DNA of 64,000 nt from Bacteroidales bacterium (GTDB lineage Bacteria > Bacteroidota > Bacteroidia > Bacteroidales > Bacteroidaceae): positions 1-64,000 of the forward strand of contig JAGHUS010000006.1 of assembly GCA_018064685.1 (NCBI GenBank). The letters run 5' to 3'. This document shows, piece after piece, positions 15,980 through 24,334 of this stretch. Position 1 is the first letter of the stretch. Each line of letters begins with the position of its first letter. The notes beneath the pieces are model-generated. The model was not told the DNA's origin, made no database searches, and saw nothing but the letters and a program-made list of their open reading frames with translations. Made by a program: the position numbers and the translations under genes.

Positions 15980-16252
15980 TTATTCTTTGTTTTCGGTTTT
16001 CTTTTTCTTGAATTTCTGCTTCAAGCGCTTCACACCTTCAACGCCAAGAATGGTGATGCCACCATACTGAAACGTCTTGGCCAGACCGAAAAGGACGAAC
16101 CACAGCACACCTTTTGTCTGCGCAGAGAGGGGCAATGCCATCTGTGCAAAAGACAGGATGTAGCAGGGGATGCAGCACAGCAGCACTATCACGCCGGTTC
16201 GGAACGACAGGCGGGCAAGCCACTGCTTCAGTCGGGCAAACAAGGATTTCAT
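15980..16252 (-). CDS. Small two-helix membrane protein (transporter-suffix-like), 90 aa
   Basis: The 90-residue protein has two hydrophobic helices (about residues 17-38, GVIVLLCCIPCYILSFAQMA, and 45-68, GVLWFVLFGLAKTFQYGGIT) and a lysine-rich tail. The pattern resembles the small 'transporter suffix domain' proteins of Bacteroidales. It sits between the peroxidase gene and the 63-residue gene, all on the minus strand with gaps of 6 and 21 bp. Function unknown. Confidence 0.7.
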   Translation of the reverse strand: MKSLFARLKQWLARLSFRTGVIVLLCCIPCYILSFAQMALPLSAQTKGVLWFVLFGLAKTFQYGGITILGVEGVKRLKQKFKKKKTENKE

Positions 16253-16273
16253 GCGAAGGGGCTGCTATGATCC

Positions 16274-16885
16274 TTACTTGAGCAGCGCCTCTATAGCGGG
16301 AGCCAGAGCCTCCTTGGTGGCTGTAGGTTCGAAACGCGACACGACACGGCCTTCCTGGTCGATGAGGAACTTGGTGAAGTTCCACTTCACATCCGGCTTC
16401 TTGGCATAGTCGGCATCGACCTTGCTGAACATGCCATGGAGGATGTTGGTGAGAGGATGAGCGGGATCAAAGCCGGCGAAACCCTTCTGTGACTTGAGGT
16501 AGGTGTAGAGTGGCAACTCGTTCTCGCCGTTCACCTCTATCTTCTTGAAACGAGGAAAACGCGTATTGAAGTTCAACACGCAGAACTCCTGTATCTCCTC
16601 GTCCGTGCCAGGTGCCTGAGCACCAAACTGATTGCAAGGGAAATCGAGAATCTCCAATCCCTTGTCGGAATATGCCTCGTAGAGGGCTTCGAGTTCGGCA
16701 TACTGAGGGGTGAAGCCACATGCTGTTGCCGTATTGACAACGAGCAGAACCTTTCCCTTATACTGAGCCAGCGACACGTCGTTGCCCTTATTGTCCTTGA
16801 CGGTGAAATCGTAGATGCTGTTCTGTGACATAATAGTTATTGTTGTGATGAATGTTAAGATTAAAGATGTTAGTACTCGCTTCAT
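16274..16885 (-). CDS. Glutathione peroxidase-family thiol peroxidase, exported
   Basis: This 203-residue enzyme reduces hydroperoxides; bacterial members of this family usually draw electrons from thioredoxin. The catalytic triad is visible: Cys56 in NTATACGFTPQY, Gln86 in DFPCNQFGAQAPG and Trp168 in KWNFTKFLID. Residues 1-20 form a signal peptide, so it should work in the periplasm. It appears to head a short minus-strand unit with the two small genes downstream. A tandem GAGGTTRT repeat lies just before the start. Confidence 0.92.
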   Translation of the reverse strand: MKRVLTSLILTFITTITIMSQNSIYDFTVKDNKGNDVSLAQYKGKVLLVVNTATACGFTPQYAELEALYEAYSDKGLEILDFPCNQFGAQAPGTDEEIQEFCVLNFNTRFPRFKKIEVNGENELPLYTYLKSQKGFAGFDPAHPLTNILHGMFSKVDADYAKKPDVKWNFTKFLIDQEGRVVSRFEPTATKEALAPAIEALLK

Positions 16886-16901
16886 AATTATTTTTTGAGG
16901 T

Positions 16902-16974
16902 TAAGAGGTTATGAGGTTATGAGGTTGTGAGGTTGTGAGGTTGTGAGGTTATGAGGTTGTGAGGTTATATTCTA
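16902..16974. repeat. Tandem gaggttrt repeat
   Basis: About nine head-to-tail copies of an 8-bp unit (gaggttat or gaggttgt) fill the gap between the peroxidase gene and the sdhC-like remnant. Similar short-unit repeats occur at 55892-55972, 56034-56113 and 60302-60590. Confidence 0.9.
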
Positions 16975-16978
16975 AAAA

Positions 16979-17203
16979 TCATCCCAGCACCGAAGCGTCA
17001 ATGTCGGATGGAGTATATCCCAGACAGAAGAGTACGGCTACAGCAGCAAACATGAGGATGATGAGGGTGCTGTAGAGGGTGCTGAAAGTCTTCAGTCGGC
17101 CGAACCAGGTCTTGTTGTTCAGTCCCATCGTCTGCATAGCACTCCAAATGCCATGGTTGAGGTGCAGCCATAGTGCGCAGAGCCGTAGTTGGGCAGATTC
17201 AAA
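16979..17203 (-). pseudogene. C-terminal remnant of a succinate dehydrogenase/fumarate reductase cytochrome b subunit
   Basis: After the murI stop, a frame reads LCALWLHLNHGIWSAMQTMGLNNKTW, then GRLKTFSTLYSTLIILMFAAVAVLF. This matches the last helices of the five-helix Bacteroidetes SdhC/FrdC, including the HLNHG heme-ligand segment. Only about 65 residues are present, against roughly 220 in the full protein, and no start codon precedes them. The frame continues upstream only as antisense-like noise inside murI. No sdhA or sdhB lies nearby. It is best read as a truncated leftover of a rearrangement. Confidence 0.7.
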
Positions 17204-17213
17204 TAACAGGGGA

Positions 17214-18035
17214 TCAGCCCAAAGTGATACGCTCTGCCTGCACACCATTGTCGCCCAAAAAGATGGCGGCACTGCAGCTAAAGGCAGAAGGCTCCTCGGT
17301 GGTGAGGAAACGGGTGGTGGAACCTTGCGACAGTCGCTGTTCCATCTCGGGATGACGCAACAGATAGTCCTTGAGACTATCGGCCACGTACTCGCCCTGC
17401 GGGATGACACGCACCTCGCGAGGCGTGTATTTAAGAATCTTGTTGAGCAAGAGAGGATAGTGGGTACAACCGAGAATGATGGTGTCGATCTTCGGGTCGT
17501 GACGCAGCAGATTACCGATGCGCTTCTCTACAAAATAGTCGGCTCCGGGTGAGTCGTATTCGCCATTCTCGACCAGAGGTACCCACATGGGACAAGCCTC
17601 TCCCGTCACCGTCATGTCGGGATGCAGCTTGGCAATCTCCAGTTCGTACGTCTTGCTGCGGATGGTGCCTGGTGTAGCCACCACTCCGACATGCCGAGAG
17701 AGTGAGATCTCGCCCACGCACTCGGCCGTAGGACGTATCACGCCCAACACACGGCGCGTTGGATCGATATTGGGAAGGTCGTTCTGCTGAATGCTGCGCA
17801 AAGCCTTGGCCGAGGCTGTATTACAACCCAGGATGACGAGCGGACATCCCATATCGAAGAGATGACGAACAGCCTGCAAAGTGAACTCATAGACAATCTC
17901 GAAACTGCGTGTTCCGTAAGGGGCACGGGCATTGTCGCCCAGATAAAGATAGTCGTACTGGGGCAACAGGGCTCTGATTTGACGCAGAATGGTCAAACCG
18001 CCGTATCCCGAATCAAAAATGCCTATAGGAGCCAC
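17214..18035 (-). CDS. murI: Glutamate racemase
   Basis: MurI converts L- to D-glutamate for peptidoglycan. The 273-residue product has the two catalytic cysteines, Cys71 in LGCNTASA and Cys190 in LGCTHYPLL, plus the N-terminal GIFDSGYGGLT and GDNARAPYG motifs. It is the last intact gene of a minus-strand envelope block (uppS, bamA, three ompH/skp-like genes, murI), an order common in Bacteroidales. A 45-bp gap separates it from the upstream ompH-like gene. Confidence 0.96.
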   Translation of the reverse strand: MAPIGIFDSGYGGLTILRQIRALLPQYDYLYLGDNARAPYGTRSFEIVYEFTLQAVRHLFDMGCPLVILGCNTASAKALRSIQQNDLPNIDPTRRVLGVIRPTAECVGEISLSRHVGVVATPGTIRSKTYELEIAKLHPDMTVTGEACPMWVPLVENGEYDSPGADYFVEKRIGNLLRHDPKIDTIILGCTHYPLLLNKILKYTPREVRVIPQGEYVADSLKDYLLRHPEMEQRLSQGSTTRFLTTEEPSAFSCSAAIFLGDNGVQAERITLG

Positions 18036-18080
18036 TTGGAGAAATTGAGATTGAGGGGAGGGAGAGTAATTGGAAAAAGA

Positions 18081-18854
18081 TTAAAGACCGTCGGTGGAAC
18101 TGCTACCAGCATTTGCCGGAATATCGCCTTCGACAGGGGTAGACGGTACGGCCTCGGTGGGAGTTGAGGGTACGGCCTCGGTGGGAGTTGTCGGTACGGC
18201 CTCGGTGGGAGTTGACGGTACAGCCTCGGTGGGAGTGTTTGGTACGGCCTCGACAGGGGGTGTATTGACGTCCTCGACAGTAGTTGTGGGTATGGTTTCG
18301 GAAGGCATGGTGGGAAGCACGGGTACGGGAAGTGTCATCTCGTCGGCCTTGATGATGCCCAGACGTACACGAACAAGGTCGGTGACGTTGTCGCCCATAG
18401 CGGGATTGATGTATGGTGCTGCATTGTCATCAGTGTTCAGCACAAAGGCATAGCCATACTGCATGGCTACGGCTGTGATGGCTGCATTGAGCTGGCTGTA
18501 GACATCGTCCATGAGTGTCTTCTCGGCTCGGCGCAACAAGTCCTGTGCCTCTTGGCGGAATGCAATGCCTCGCTCCATCACGTCCTGCAACTCGGCCTGA
18601 CGCTTCTGCAGGATGTTGGCGGGAAAATCTTTCTGTCCCTGAAGGAAGTCGGAGAACTTACGCTGAAACTCTTCCTCACTGCGGGTAGCTTCCTTTTCGT
18701 ATTTTGCCTTTAGTTCGGCCAACTGCTTTTGTGCCACTTCATATTGAGGCATCTGCTGACAGATTTCAGCGTAACTGATATGGCCGAACTTAATCTGTGC
18801 TGTTGCCACAATGGGCAACAGCAACAGAATCAGTATCAGTTTGTTTCGCATCAT
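18081..18854 (-). CDS. OmpH/Skp-like periplasmic chaperone with Pro/Thr repeat tail
   Basis: The 257-residue protein has a signal peptide (about 1-19) and an OmpH/Skp coiled-coil domain (about 20-165: FGHISYAEICQQMPQYEVAQKQL and a long charged helix). Unusually for this family it has a tail of about 75 residues in which TPTEAVPS-like octapeptides repeat about six times. The DNA of the tail (about 18145-18253) consists of near-identical 24-bp units, so its copy number should vary between strains. Skp-type proteins hold outer-membrane proteins unfolded on the way to BamA, which is encoded in this block. The role of the tail is unknown. Confidence 0.87.
   Translation of the reverse strand: MMRNKLILILLLLPIVATAQIKFGHISYAEICQQMPQYEVAQKQLAELKAKYEKEATRSEEEFQRKFSDFLQGQKDFPANILQKRQAELQDVMERGIAFRQEAQDLLRRAEKTLMDDVYSQLNAAITAVAMQYGYAFVLNTDDNAAPYINPAMGDNVTDLVRVRLGIIKADEMTLPVPVLPTMPSETIPTTTVEDVNTPPVEAVPNTPTEAVPSTPTEAVPTTPTEAVPSTPTEAVPSTPVEGDIPANAGSSSTDGL
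18145..18253. repeat. 24-bp tandem repeats within the ompH-like gene
   Basis: Units of about 24 bp (ggtacggcctcggtgggagt plus 4 bp) recur four to five times in tandem and encode octapeptides. They do not disrupt the frame. Confidence 0.85.
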
Positions 18855-18913
18855 ATTGCTTTGTTTGACTTACTCTAAGAAAACTATTCTTAGTGTAACA
18901 ATTGCTTGTCAGA

Positions 18914-19405
18914 TTAGATACCAAGAGCCTTCTTAACGTCGGCAGTGACGTCAGTACTCATGCTGGTGTTGACGAAGGGAAGCTGAGTACCATCAAATAT
19001 ATAGATATAGCCACCAGCTTCACCTACCTTCTTGATAGCGTTGAGAACCAACTCCTGGATAGCCTGCAACTTCTCGCTCTGAGCCTTCTGCAATGCAACC
19101 TGGTTGTCCTGCAAGCTCTGCTGGATGCGGTTCTGCAAGTCCTGCAACTCAGCCTCGCGGCGCTGCTTTACGTTGTCGAGCAATTTGGGAGCCTCTTTCT
19201 GATACTCCTCGTACTTCTTCTTAAACTCATCGTCCATACGCTTCAGGTCTTCGTCATACTGCTTTGCCAAGTTCTCAATCTCGGTCTGAGCTGCCTGATA
19301 CTCCTTGGTGTTGGTGATGATCTCTGCTGTGTTGCAGTGAGCGAACTTCTGAGCGAAGATGCTCAAGGGTGCCATCAGCAAGATGGCAAAAAGAATCTTT
19401 TTCAT
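18914..19405 (-). CDS. OmpH/Skp-like periplasmic chaperone
   Basis: The 163-residue protein has a signal peptide (MKKILFAILLMAPLSIFAQ). The OmpH/Skp domain follows: KFAHCNTAEIITNTKEYQAA, a long Glu/Lys/Gln-rich coiled coil, and the C-terminal YIYIFDGTQLPFVN strand. Length fits Skp-like proteins. It lies between two similar genes, downstream of bamA, and should deliver outer-membrane proteins to the Bam complex. Confidence 0.92.
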   Translation of the reverse strand: MKKILFAILLMAPLSIFAQKFAHCNTAEIITNTKEYQAAQTEIENLAKQYDEDLKRMDDEFKKKYEEYQKEAPKLLDNVKQRREAELQDLQNRIQQSLQDNQVALQKAQSEKLQAIQELVLNAIKKVGEAGGYIYIFDGTQLPFVNTSMSTDVTADVKKALGI

Positions 19406-19461
19406 TTGTTTTTTTATTTATTATTATTAATTATGTATAAGTCGTTGGGGGATATTACCGC

Positions 19462-19977
19462 CTAATTGGCATATCCCAGCTTCTGCAGCACCTCGTTGCT
19501 GATATCAATCTTGGGCGAAGCGTAGATGATGCCTGCATCGCTGGCACGGTCGAGCACCAAAGAATAGCCTTTCTGGTCGCAGATGTCCTTTACGGCATTG
19601 TATATCTCGTCCTGGATAGGAGTCATCAGACTCTCGCGCTTCTTGAAGAGTTCGCCCTCGGTGCCGAAGTATTTACGCTTCAGTTCGCTGGCTTCCTTCT
19701 CCTTGGCCACGATAGCCTCCTCGCGACGTGTCTTCTCCTCCTGGCTCAGGAATACAGCCTCGCTCTGGTAGTTCTTATAGAGTGTCTGTGCCTCGCTGCT
19801 GAGAGCCTCGACCTCTGCCTGCCACTTCTTACTCACCTGGTTGAGCTGCTCATTGGCACGCTCGTAGGCGGGTACGTTCTTCAAGATATATTCCATATCA
19901 ACCAGCACGAATTTCTGTGCACTCATCGATGCGGCAAAGCCGAGCATCAGCATCATACTAATAAGAATCTTCTTCAT
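19462..19977 (-). CDS. OmpH/Skp-like periplasmic chaperone
   Basis: The 171-residue protein has a signal peptide ending ASMSAQ. The typical OmpH pattern follows: KFVLVDMEYILKNVPAYERANEQL, a charged coiled coil of about 80 residues, and YSLVLDRASDAGIIYASPKID. It is the first of three ompH-like genes after bamA. Three tandem copies in one block suggest specialised clients or dosage; which one is the main Skp cannot be told from sequence. Confidence 0.93.
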   Translation of the reverse strand: MKKILISMMLMLGFAASMSAQKFVLVDMEYILKNVPAYERANEQLNQVSKKWQAEVEALSSEAQTLYKNYQSEAVFLSQEEKTRREEAIVAKEKEASELKRKYFGTEGELFKKRESLMTPIQDEIYNAVKDICDQKGYSLVLDRASDAGIIYASPKIDISNEVLQKLGYAN

Positions 19978-20132
19978 AATATTATCTTTTTAGATCATTT
20001 ATGTTTTTGGATAATCTACGTTCTTTCTACGCAGCCTCTTCACGTTAGACATTCACACCTTTTGTTCGGTTTAACGCTTCCATCAACGTGTTATCACTTT
20101 TTAACTTCGACGTTCCGTCCTTTAACCTAAGG

Positions 20133-22766
20133 TTAGAATTCCTGTCCCAAAATGAAGTGGAACTGACTGCCTGAGTACTTCTTGCTGCCGAACACCGAGT
20201 CGAAACCGTATGCCCAGTCGATACCCAGCAGACCGACCATAGGCAGGAAGATGCGGACACCAAGACCGGCAGAACGCTTCATGTCGAAGGGATTGAACTT
20301 CTTGACGCTGGTCCATGCATTACCGCCTTCGGCAAATGCAAGAGCGTAGATGTTGGTGCTGGCACCGAGCATGAGGGGATAGCGCAACTCGAGGGTGAAG
20401 CGGTCGTAGGCATAGCCGCTGGCACCGTTGGGAGTGAGCGAACCGTTGTCGTAACCACGCAGACCGATAGTCTCGGTACCATAGTTGTAGCTGTATCCCG
20501 AAGTACCATCACCACCCACGTAGAAGGTCTCGAAGGGCGACTTCTTATACTGGTTGTAATGACCCAGCAATCCGAATTCAACACGTGTCATCAGCACCAG
20601 GCACTTCACACCGGGAGTAAGCTGAGTGAAGGTACGGCCCTTGAACTTCCACTTGTGGTACTCGATCCAACGGAACTTATCCTGCAGCTCATGCTTGTAA
20701 CCAGCGCTGTAGGGGTTCTTGGCCAGATTCTCATAATCCTTTCCGTCCCACAGCGAGAAGGGAGGAGTGAACTGGGCAGAGAGTACGAACTCAGAACCGC
20801 TACGGGGGAAGTAGGGATTGATGGTAGAGGAACGTGACAGGGTGAAACCAACGTTGATGTTGTTGCACGAACCGTTAGAGACAAGGAAGTACTGCCAGTC
20901 CTTGAGCATATAACGAGTATAGGAAACCTCGGCCATGAAATTGAAGTAGTCGTCGGGCCAGCGCAAACGCTTACCCCAACCTATTGAGGCACCTACAATC
21001 TTCACGAACTTGTCGGGGTCGTAGTAGTTCTCGTAATAGTTGCTGCCATAACCACCCATGCCATAACCATACAGGTAGTTATTGTAATAGTTCTGATAGT
21101 AAGCCGAATTGTAGTAGTTGTCGCTCACGTCGGTCTGCTTCGAGAAGAAGGCACTGACAGACAACTGGTTGGGACGCTTACCGCCACACCAAGGATTGAC
21201 ATACGAAACGCTGTAAGCCTGATAGTAGCGACCGTTGGTCTGACCACTGATGCTGAACGACTCACCGTTGCCCTGAGGCATCACACCACGACGAAGACCA
21301 TCTTTCTTGAAGATGTTAGCCAGACAGAAGTTACTGAACTTCAATCCGATCTTACCAATCACACCCGTCTGTCCATAACCCAGCGAGAACTCGATCTGGT
21401 CGTTCGACTTGGGTGTCAATCCCCATCCCAGATCTACCGTACCGTCATCGGCGTTGGGCTGGATGTCGTAGTTGATACTCTCGGCATCGAAGTGGCCCAT
21501 AGCAGCCAACTCACGGTAAGAACGCTCCAAGGCCTCCTTGCTGAAGAGGTCGCCGGGCTTGTTGCGCAACTCGCGACGCACGACGTTCTCATAGACACGG
21601 TCGTTACCCATAATCTTGACATGACTGAGATGGGCCTGCGTACCCTCGGTGATACGCATCTCAAGGTCGATAGAGTCGCCGACGATATTGATCTCGACAG
21701 GATCGATAGACGAGAACACATAACCGTTGTTGTAGTACAAGTTGCCCACAGCCTCGTCGTCAGACTTCAGTCGCTCGTCCAACAGCTTCTGATTGTACAC
21801 ATCGCCCTTCTTCATGTTCAGCACATACTGCAGGTACTCGGTTGTATACAATGTGTTACCCACCCAAGTAATATTGCGAATGTAGTAACGCTGACCCTCG
21901 TCGATGTTCAGATGTATGTTGACAGAGTTTTCGTCAAAAGGTACTACGGAATCTGTTGCGATGATAGCATCACGGTATCCCAGCTCGAAGTACTTGGCAA
22001 GCAAACTCTCCTTTGCCTCCTTGTATTTCTTGTCGGTAAACTTCTTGGAACGGAACCAGTTTGCCATCTTGCCGCGTTCGCGAATACCCTTGAAGGCACC
22101 ATTCTTGAACAGCGTACCCTTGATCTGCTTCTCGGTCAATGCCTGATTGCCGTTCAGGATGATGGAGTTCACCTTTACCTTGTCCTTCTTGTCGATGTTG
22201 ACATCCACAATCACCTTGCCGGGATGCGCCACATCATCACGCTGCACGATGTTGATCTCGGCATTCTTAAATCCCTTGTCGTCAAAGTACTTCTTGGCCA
22301 GAATCCTGGCACGGTCGGCCATATTGGGATTTATCTGGTTCTCCTTTACCAAGCCCAACTTGGTTTCCAGATCTTCGCGTTCGCCCTTCTTCACGCCATT
22401 GTAGTTAATCTCGGATATCTTAGGCAGCTGCGCGAGTTCAATATGCAGATAGGCAGAGTCTACCACTATGCTGTCCACACGAATCTGCACGTTCGAGAAC
22501 AAGCCGTTACGCCAATAGCGGCGAATGGCCTTGGTAATCTCCTCGCCGGGGATGGAGATGCGCTGTCCGACGGACAAACCAGAGAGTCCGATGAGAAGAT
22601 AGTCGTCGTAATTACTGATGCCACCCACCGTAATACCGCCAATGACATACTTCTTTGGCGTACGAGAGTAATCGACTACGGGCTTGACCTGCGTCTCCTG
22701 TGCCATCATCTGCACAGGCACGATCAAGAGCAGTATGAGTAATAAAAGAGAATATATACGTTTCAT
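20133..22766 (-). CDS. bamA: Outer-membrane protein assembly factor BamA
   Basis: BamA inserts beta-barrel proteins into the outer membrane. The 877-residue product has a signal peptide (1-23), POTRA repeats over about residues 36-450 (for example VRRELRNKPGDLFSKEALE) and a C-terminal barrel ending in Phe (HFILGQEF). A Tyr/Asn/Gly-rich stretch at about 550-587 lies within the barrel region and is probably an extended loop; it looks lineage-specific. Upstream is uppS (34 bp gap), downstream the ompH-like genes. Confidence 0.95.
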   Translation of the reverse strand: MKRIYSLLLLILLLIVPVQMMAQETQVKPVVDYSRTPKKYVIGGITVGGISNYDDYLLIGLSGLSVGQRISIPGEEITKAIRRYWRNGLFSNVQIRVDSIVVDSAYLHIELAQLPKISEINYNGVKKGEREDLETKLGLVKENQINPNMADRARILAKKYFDDKGFKNAEINIVQRDDVAHPGKVIVDVNIDKKDKVKVNSIILNGNQALTEKQIKGTLFKNGAFKGIRERGKMANWFRSKKFTDKKYKEAKESLLAKYFELGYRDAIIATDSVVPFDENSVNIHLNIDEGQRYYIRNITWVGNTLYTTEYLQYVLNMKKGDVYNQKLLDERLKSDDEAVGNLYYNNGYVFSSIDPVEINIVGDSIDLEMRITEGTQAHLSHVKIMGNDRVYENVVRRELRNKPGDLFSKEALERSYRELAAMGHFDAESINYDIQPNADDGTVDLGWGLTPKSNDQIEFSLGYGQTGVIGKIGLKFSNFCLANIFKKDGLRRGVMPQGNGESFSISGQTNGRYYQAYSVSYVNPWCGGKRPNQLSVSAFFSKQTDVSDNYYNSAYYQNYYNNYLYGYGMGGYGSNYYENYYDPDKFVKIVGASIGWGKRLRWPDDYFNFMAEVSYTRYMLKDWQYFLVSNGSCNNINVGFTLSRSSTINPYFPRSGSEFVLSAQFTPPFSLWDGKDYENLAKNPYSAGYKHELQDKFRWIEYHKWKFKGRTFTQLTPGVKCLVLMTRVEFGLLGHYNQYKKSPFETFYVGGDGTSGYSYNYGTETIGLRGYDNGSLTPNGASGYAYDRFTLELRYPLMLGASTNIYALAFAEGGNAWTSVKKFNPFDMKRSAGLGVRIFLPMVGLLGIDWAYGFDSVFGSKKYSGSQFHFILGQEF

Positions 22767-22800
22767 CTATATTGATTTCATTTGTTAGCAGCACAGCCTG

Positions 22801-23538
22801 TTATTGCTGAACCTGCGCACTAGTCTTTCCGAACCGGCGTTCACGCTGTTGGTAATCCACGATAGCTTCGTAAAGTTCCTCTTCCAGAAATTCGGGCCAG
22901 AACTTGTCGGTGAAATAGAACTCGCTGTAGGCGCACTGCCACAACAGGTAGTTACTGATACGCAGTTCGCCACCAGTGCGAATGAGCAAATCGGGATCGG
23001 GCATGAAGTGGGTCTGGAGCGCTTGAGAGACAGTCTCCTCGCTGATGTCTTCGGGATTCAGCTCGCCATCCTTCACCTTCTGTGCCATGTGCTGCATGGC
23101 ATCCGTCAACTCCCATCGCGACGAATAGCTGATGGCCAGCACCAACGTCATGTGATCGTTGTTCTTGGTATGCTCGCATATCTTGTCAAGATGCTTTCTC
23201 ACAGCTTCGGGCAGACGCTGCATGTCGCCTATCACACGCAGGCGAACATTATTCTTCATAAAGACATCCTCGAGCAGACGGTCGAGAATGAGCTGCATCA
23301 AAGCCTGCACCTCTAACGAGGGGCGATTCCAGTTCTCGGTCGAGAAGGTGTATAGTGTAAGGTATTTCACTCCCAGACGGGCACACTCCTCGGTGATGCG
23401 TGTCACGGTCGACACTCCCTCCTGATGCCCAGCTGTGCGAGGCAGCCCTTTTGCCTGTGCCCATCGTCCATTACCATCCATGATGATAGCAATGTGCTGT
23501 GGTAAGCGTTCGAAGTCTATTTGTTCTTTAGCACTCAT
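22801..23538 (-). CDS. uppS: Isoprenyl transferase (undecaprenyl diphosphate synthase)
   Basis: UppS makes undecaprenyl diphosphate, the lipid carrier for peptidoglycan and glycan export. The 245-residue protein has the diagnostic [12 protein letters not shown] motif with catalytic Asp21. It also has [13 protein letters not shown] and the C-terminal [21 protein letters not shown] substrate-binding region. Its stop is 34 bp from bamA and its start 3 bp from the stop of the DUF6089 gene, so these are one operon. Confidence 0.96.
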   Translation of the reverse strand: MSAKEQIDFERLPQHIAIIMDGNGRWAQAKGLPRTAGHQEGVSTVTRITEECARLGVKYLTLYTFSTENWNRPSLEVQALMQLILDRLLEDVFMKNNVRLRVIGDMQRLPEAVRKHLDKICEHTKNNDHMTLVLAISYSSRWELTDAMQHMAQKVKDGELNPEDISEETVSQALQTHFMPDPDLLIRTGGELRISNYLLWQCAYSEFYFTDKFWPEFLEEELYEAIVDYQQRERRFGKTSAQVQQ

Positions 23539-23541
23539 ATG

Positions 23542-24309
23542 TTAGTTGTTGCATTTTCTGTATTTGGGACAGAGGTCGTAGGTGATGAAGAGCATCAGAA
23601 ACGAGTAGCAGTCCTTATTCTTAAGTCCCACGCTGTGAACGCCATAAGGCGAGTCCAGCTGCAGGGATGTATTGGTCACGTCCAATTTGTCGGATGTAGT
23701 GAAGCGGACAGTCCATTCGGCTCCCACATTGACACGTGGCTTCAGCTTGTACTTGACGCCGGCACCCACAGGAGCATTCAGGGCAAAGCTGGTATGACCG
23801 CCTCCCAGAGCCAGTGTGAATCCCAGTCCGGCTGTCACATAAGGGGTGAAGCGGCTCAGTCCCTTGTACCCTTCGCCTGTGCCATAGCCCCAGAAATTGA
23901 ACTCGAACTGAGCTCCGAGGTCTATCAGGTTCTTCTTGAACGATACCTCGGTAGGCACGCCACCGTCAACGGTTTCGCTCTCAGCATTGGTAGGAATGAA
24001 ATACCCCTTCGAGTTACCCGATATATGGCCTACGGCCAAATCGCCTTTCAGCACCATGCGCGGATTGAAAACTCGACGCGCCACTACACCGCCCATCACA
24101 CTGGTGTGCTTGAACGGTGCACTGCTCACATCACCCAGATAGAACGAAGGACCCAAAGCGCCTCCCAACTCCATCTGGTATTCCAGTTCCTGGGCTTTGA
24201 CGGAAGTAGTCAGCAGCAACAAGACGAACAGCAATAACGTGTTCAGTGTCCTCCCTCTTGTCAAAGAGAAAGAACACACCTTGCACATTACGAGTTGTCT
24301 AGACTGCAT
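23542..24309 (-). CDS. DUF6089-type outer-membrane beta-barrel protein
   Basis: The 255-residue frame has a signal peptide (TLLLFVLLLLTTSVKAQ) about 24 residues in, then alternating beta strands with a GPSFYLGDVS motif and a C-terminal YDLCPKYRKCNN. Proteins of this type (DUF6089) often precede uppS and bamA in Bacteroidales. The ATG at residue 9 could be the real start. It probably forms a small outer-membrane barrel; the function is unknown. Confidence 0.8.
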   Translation of the reverse strand: MQSRQLVMCKVCSFSLTRGRTLNTLLLFVLLLLTTSVKAQELEYQMELGGALGPSFYLGDVSSAPFKHTSVMGGVVARRVFNPRMVLKGDLAVGHISGNSKGYFIPTNAESETVDGGVPTEVSFKKNLIDLGAQFEFNFWGYGTGEGYKGLSRFTPYVTAGLGFTLALGGGHTSFALNAPVGAGVKYKLKPRVNVGAEWTVRFTTSDKLDVTNTSLQLDSPYGVHSVGLKNKDCYSFLMLFITYDLCPKYRKCNN

Positions 24310-24334
24310 ATTCTGTTCGTTCCGGCTTTATTTT

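Noticed and set aside
21492-22742. A 416-codon plus-strand frame opposite bamA
   Set aside because: It is an antisense shadow; POTRA motifs are on the minus strand.
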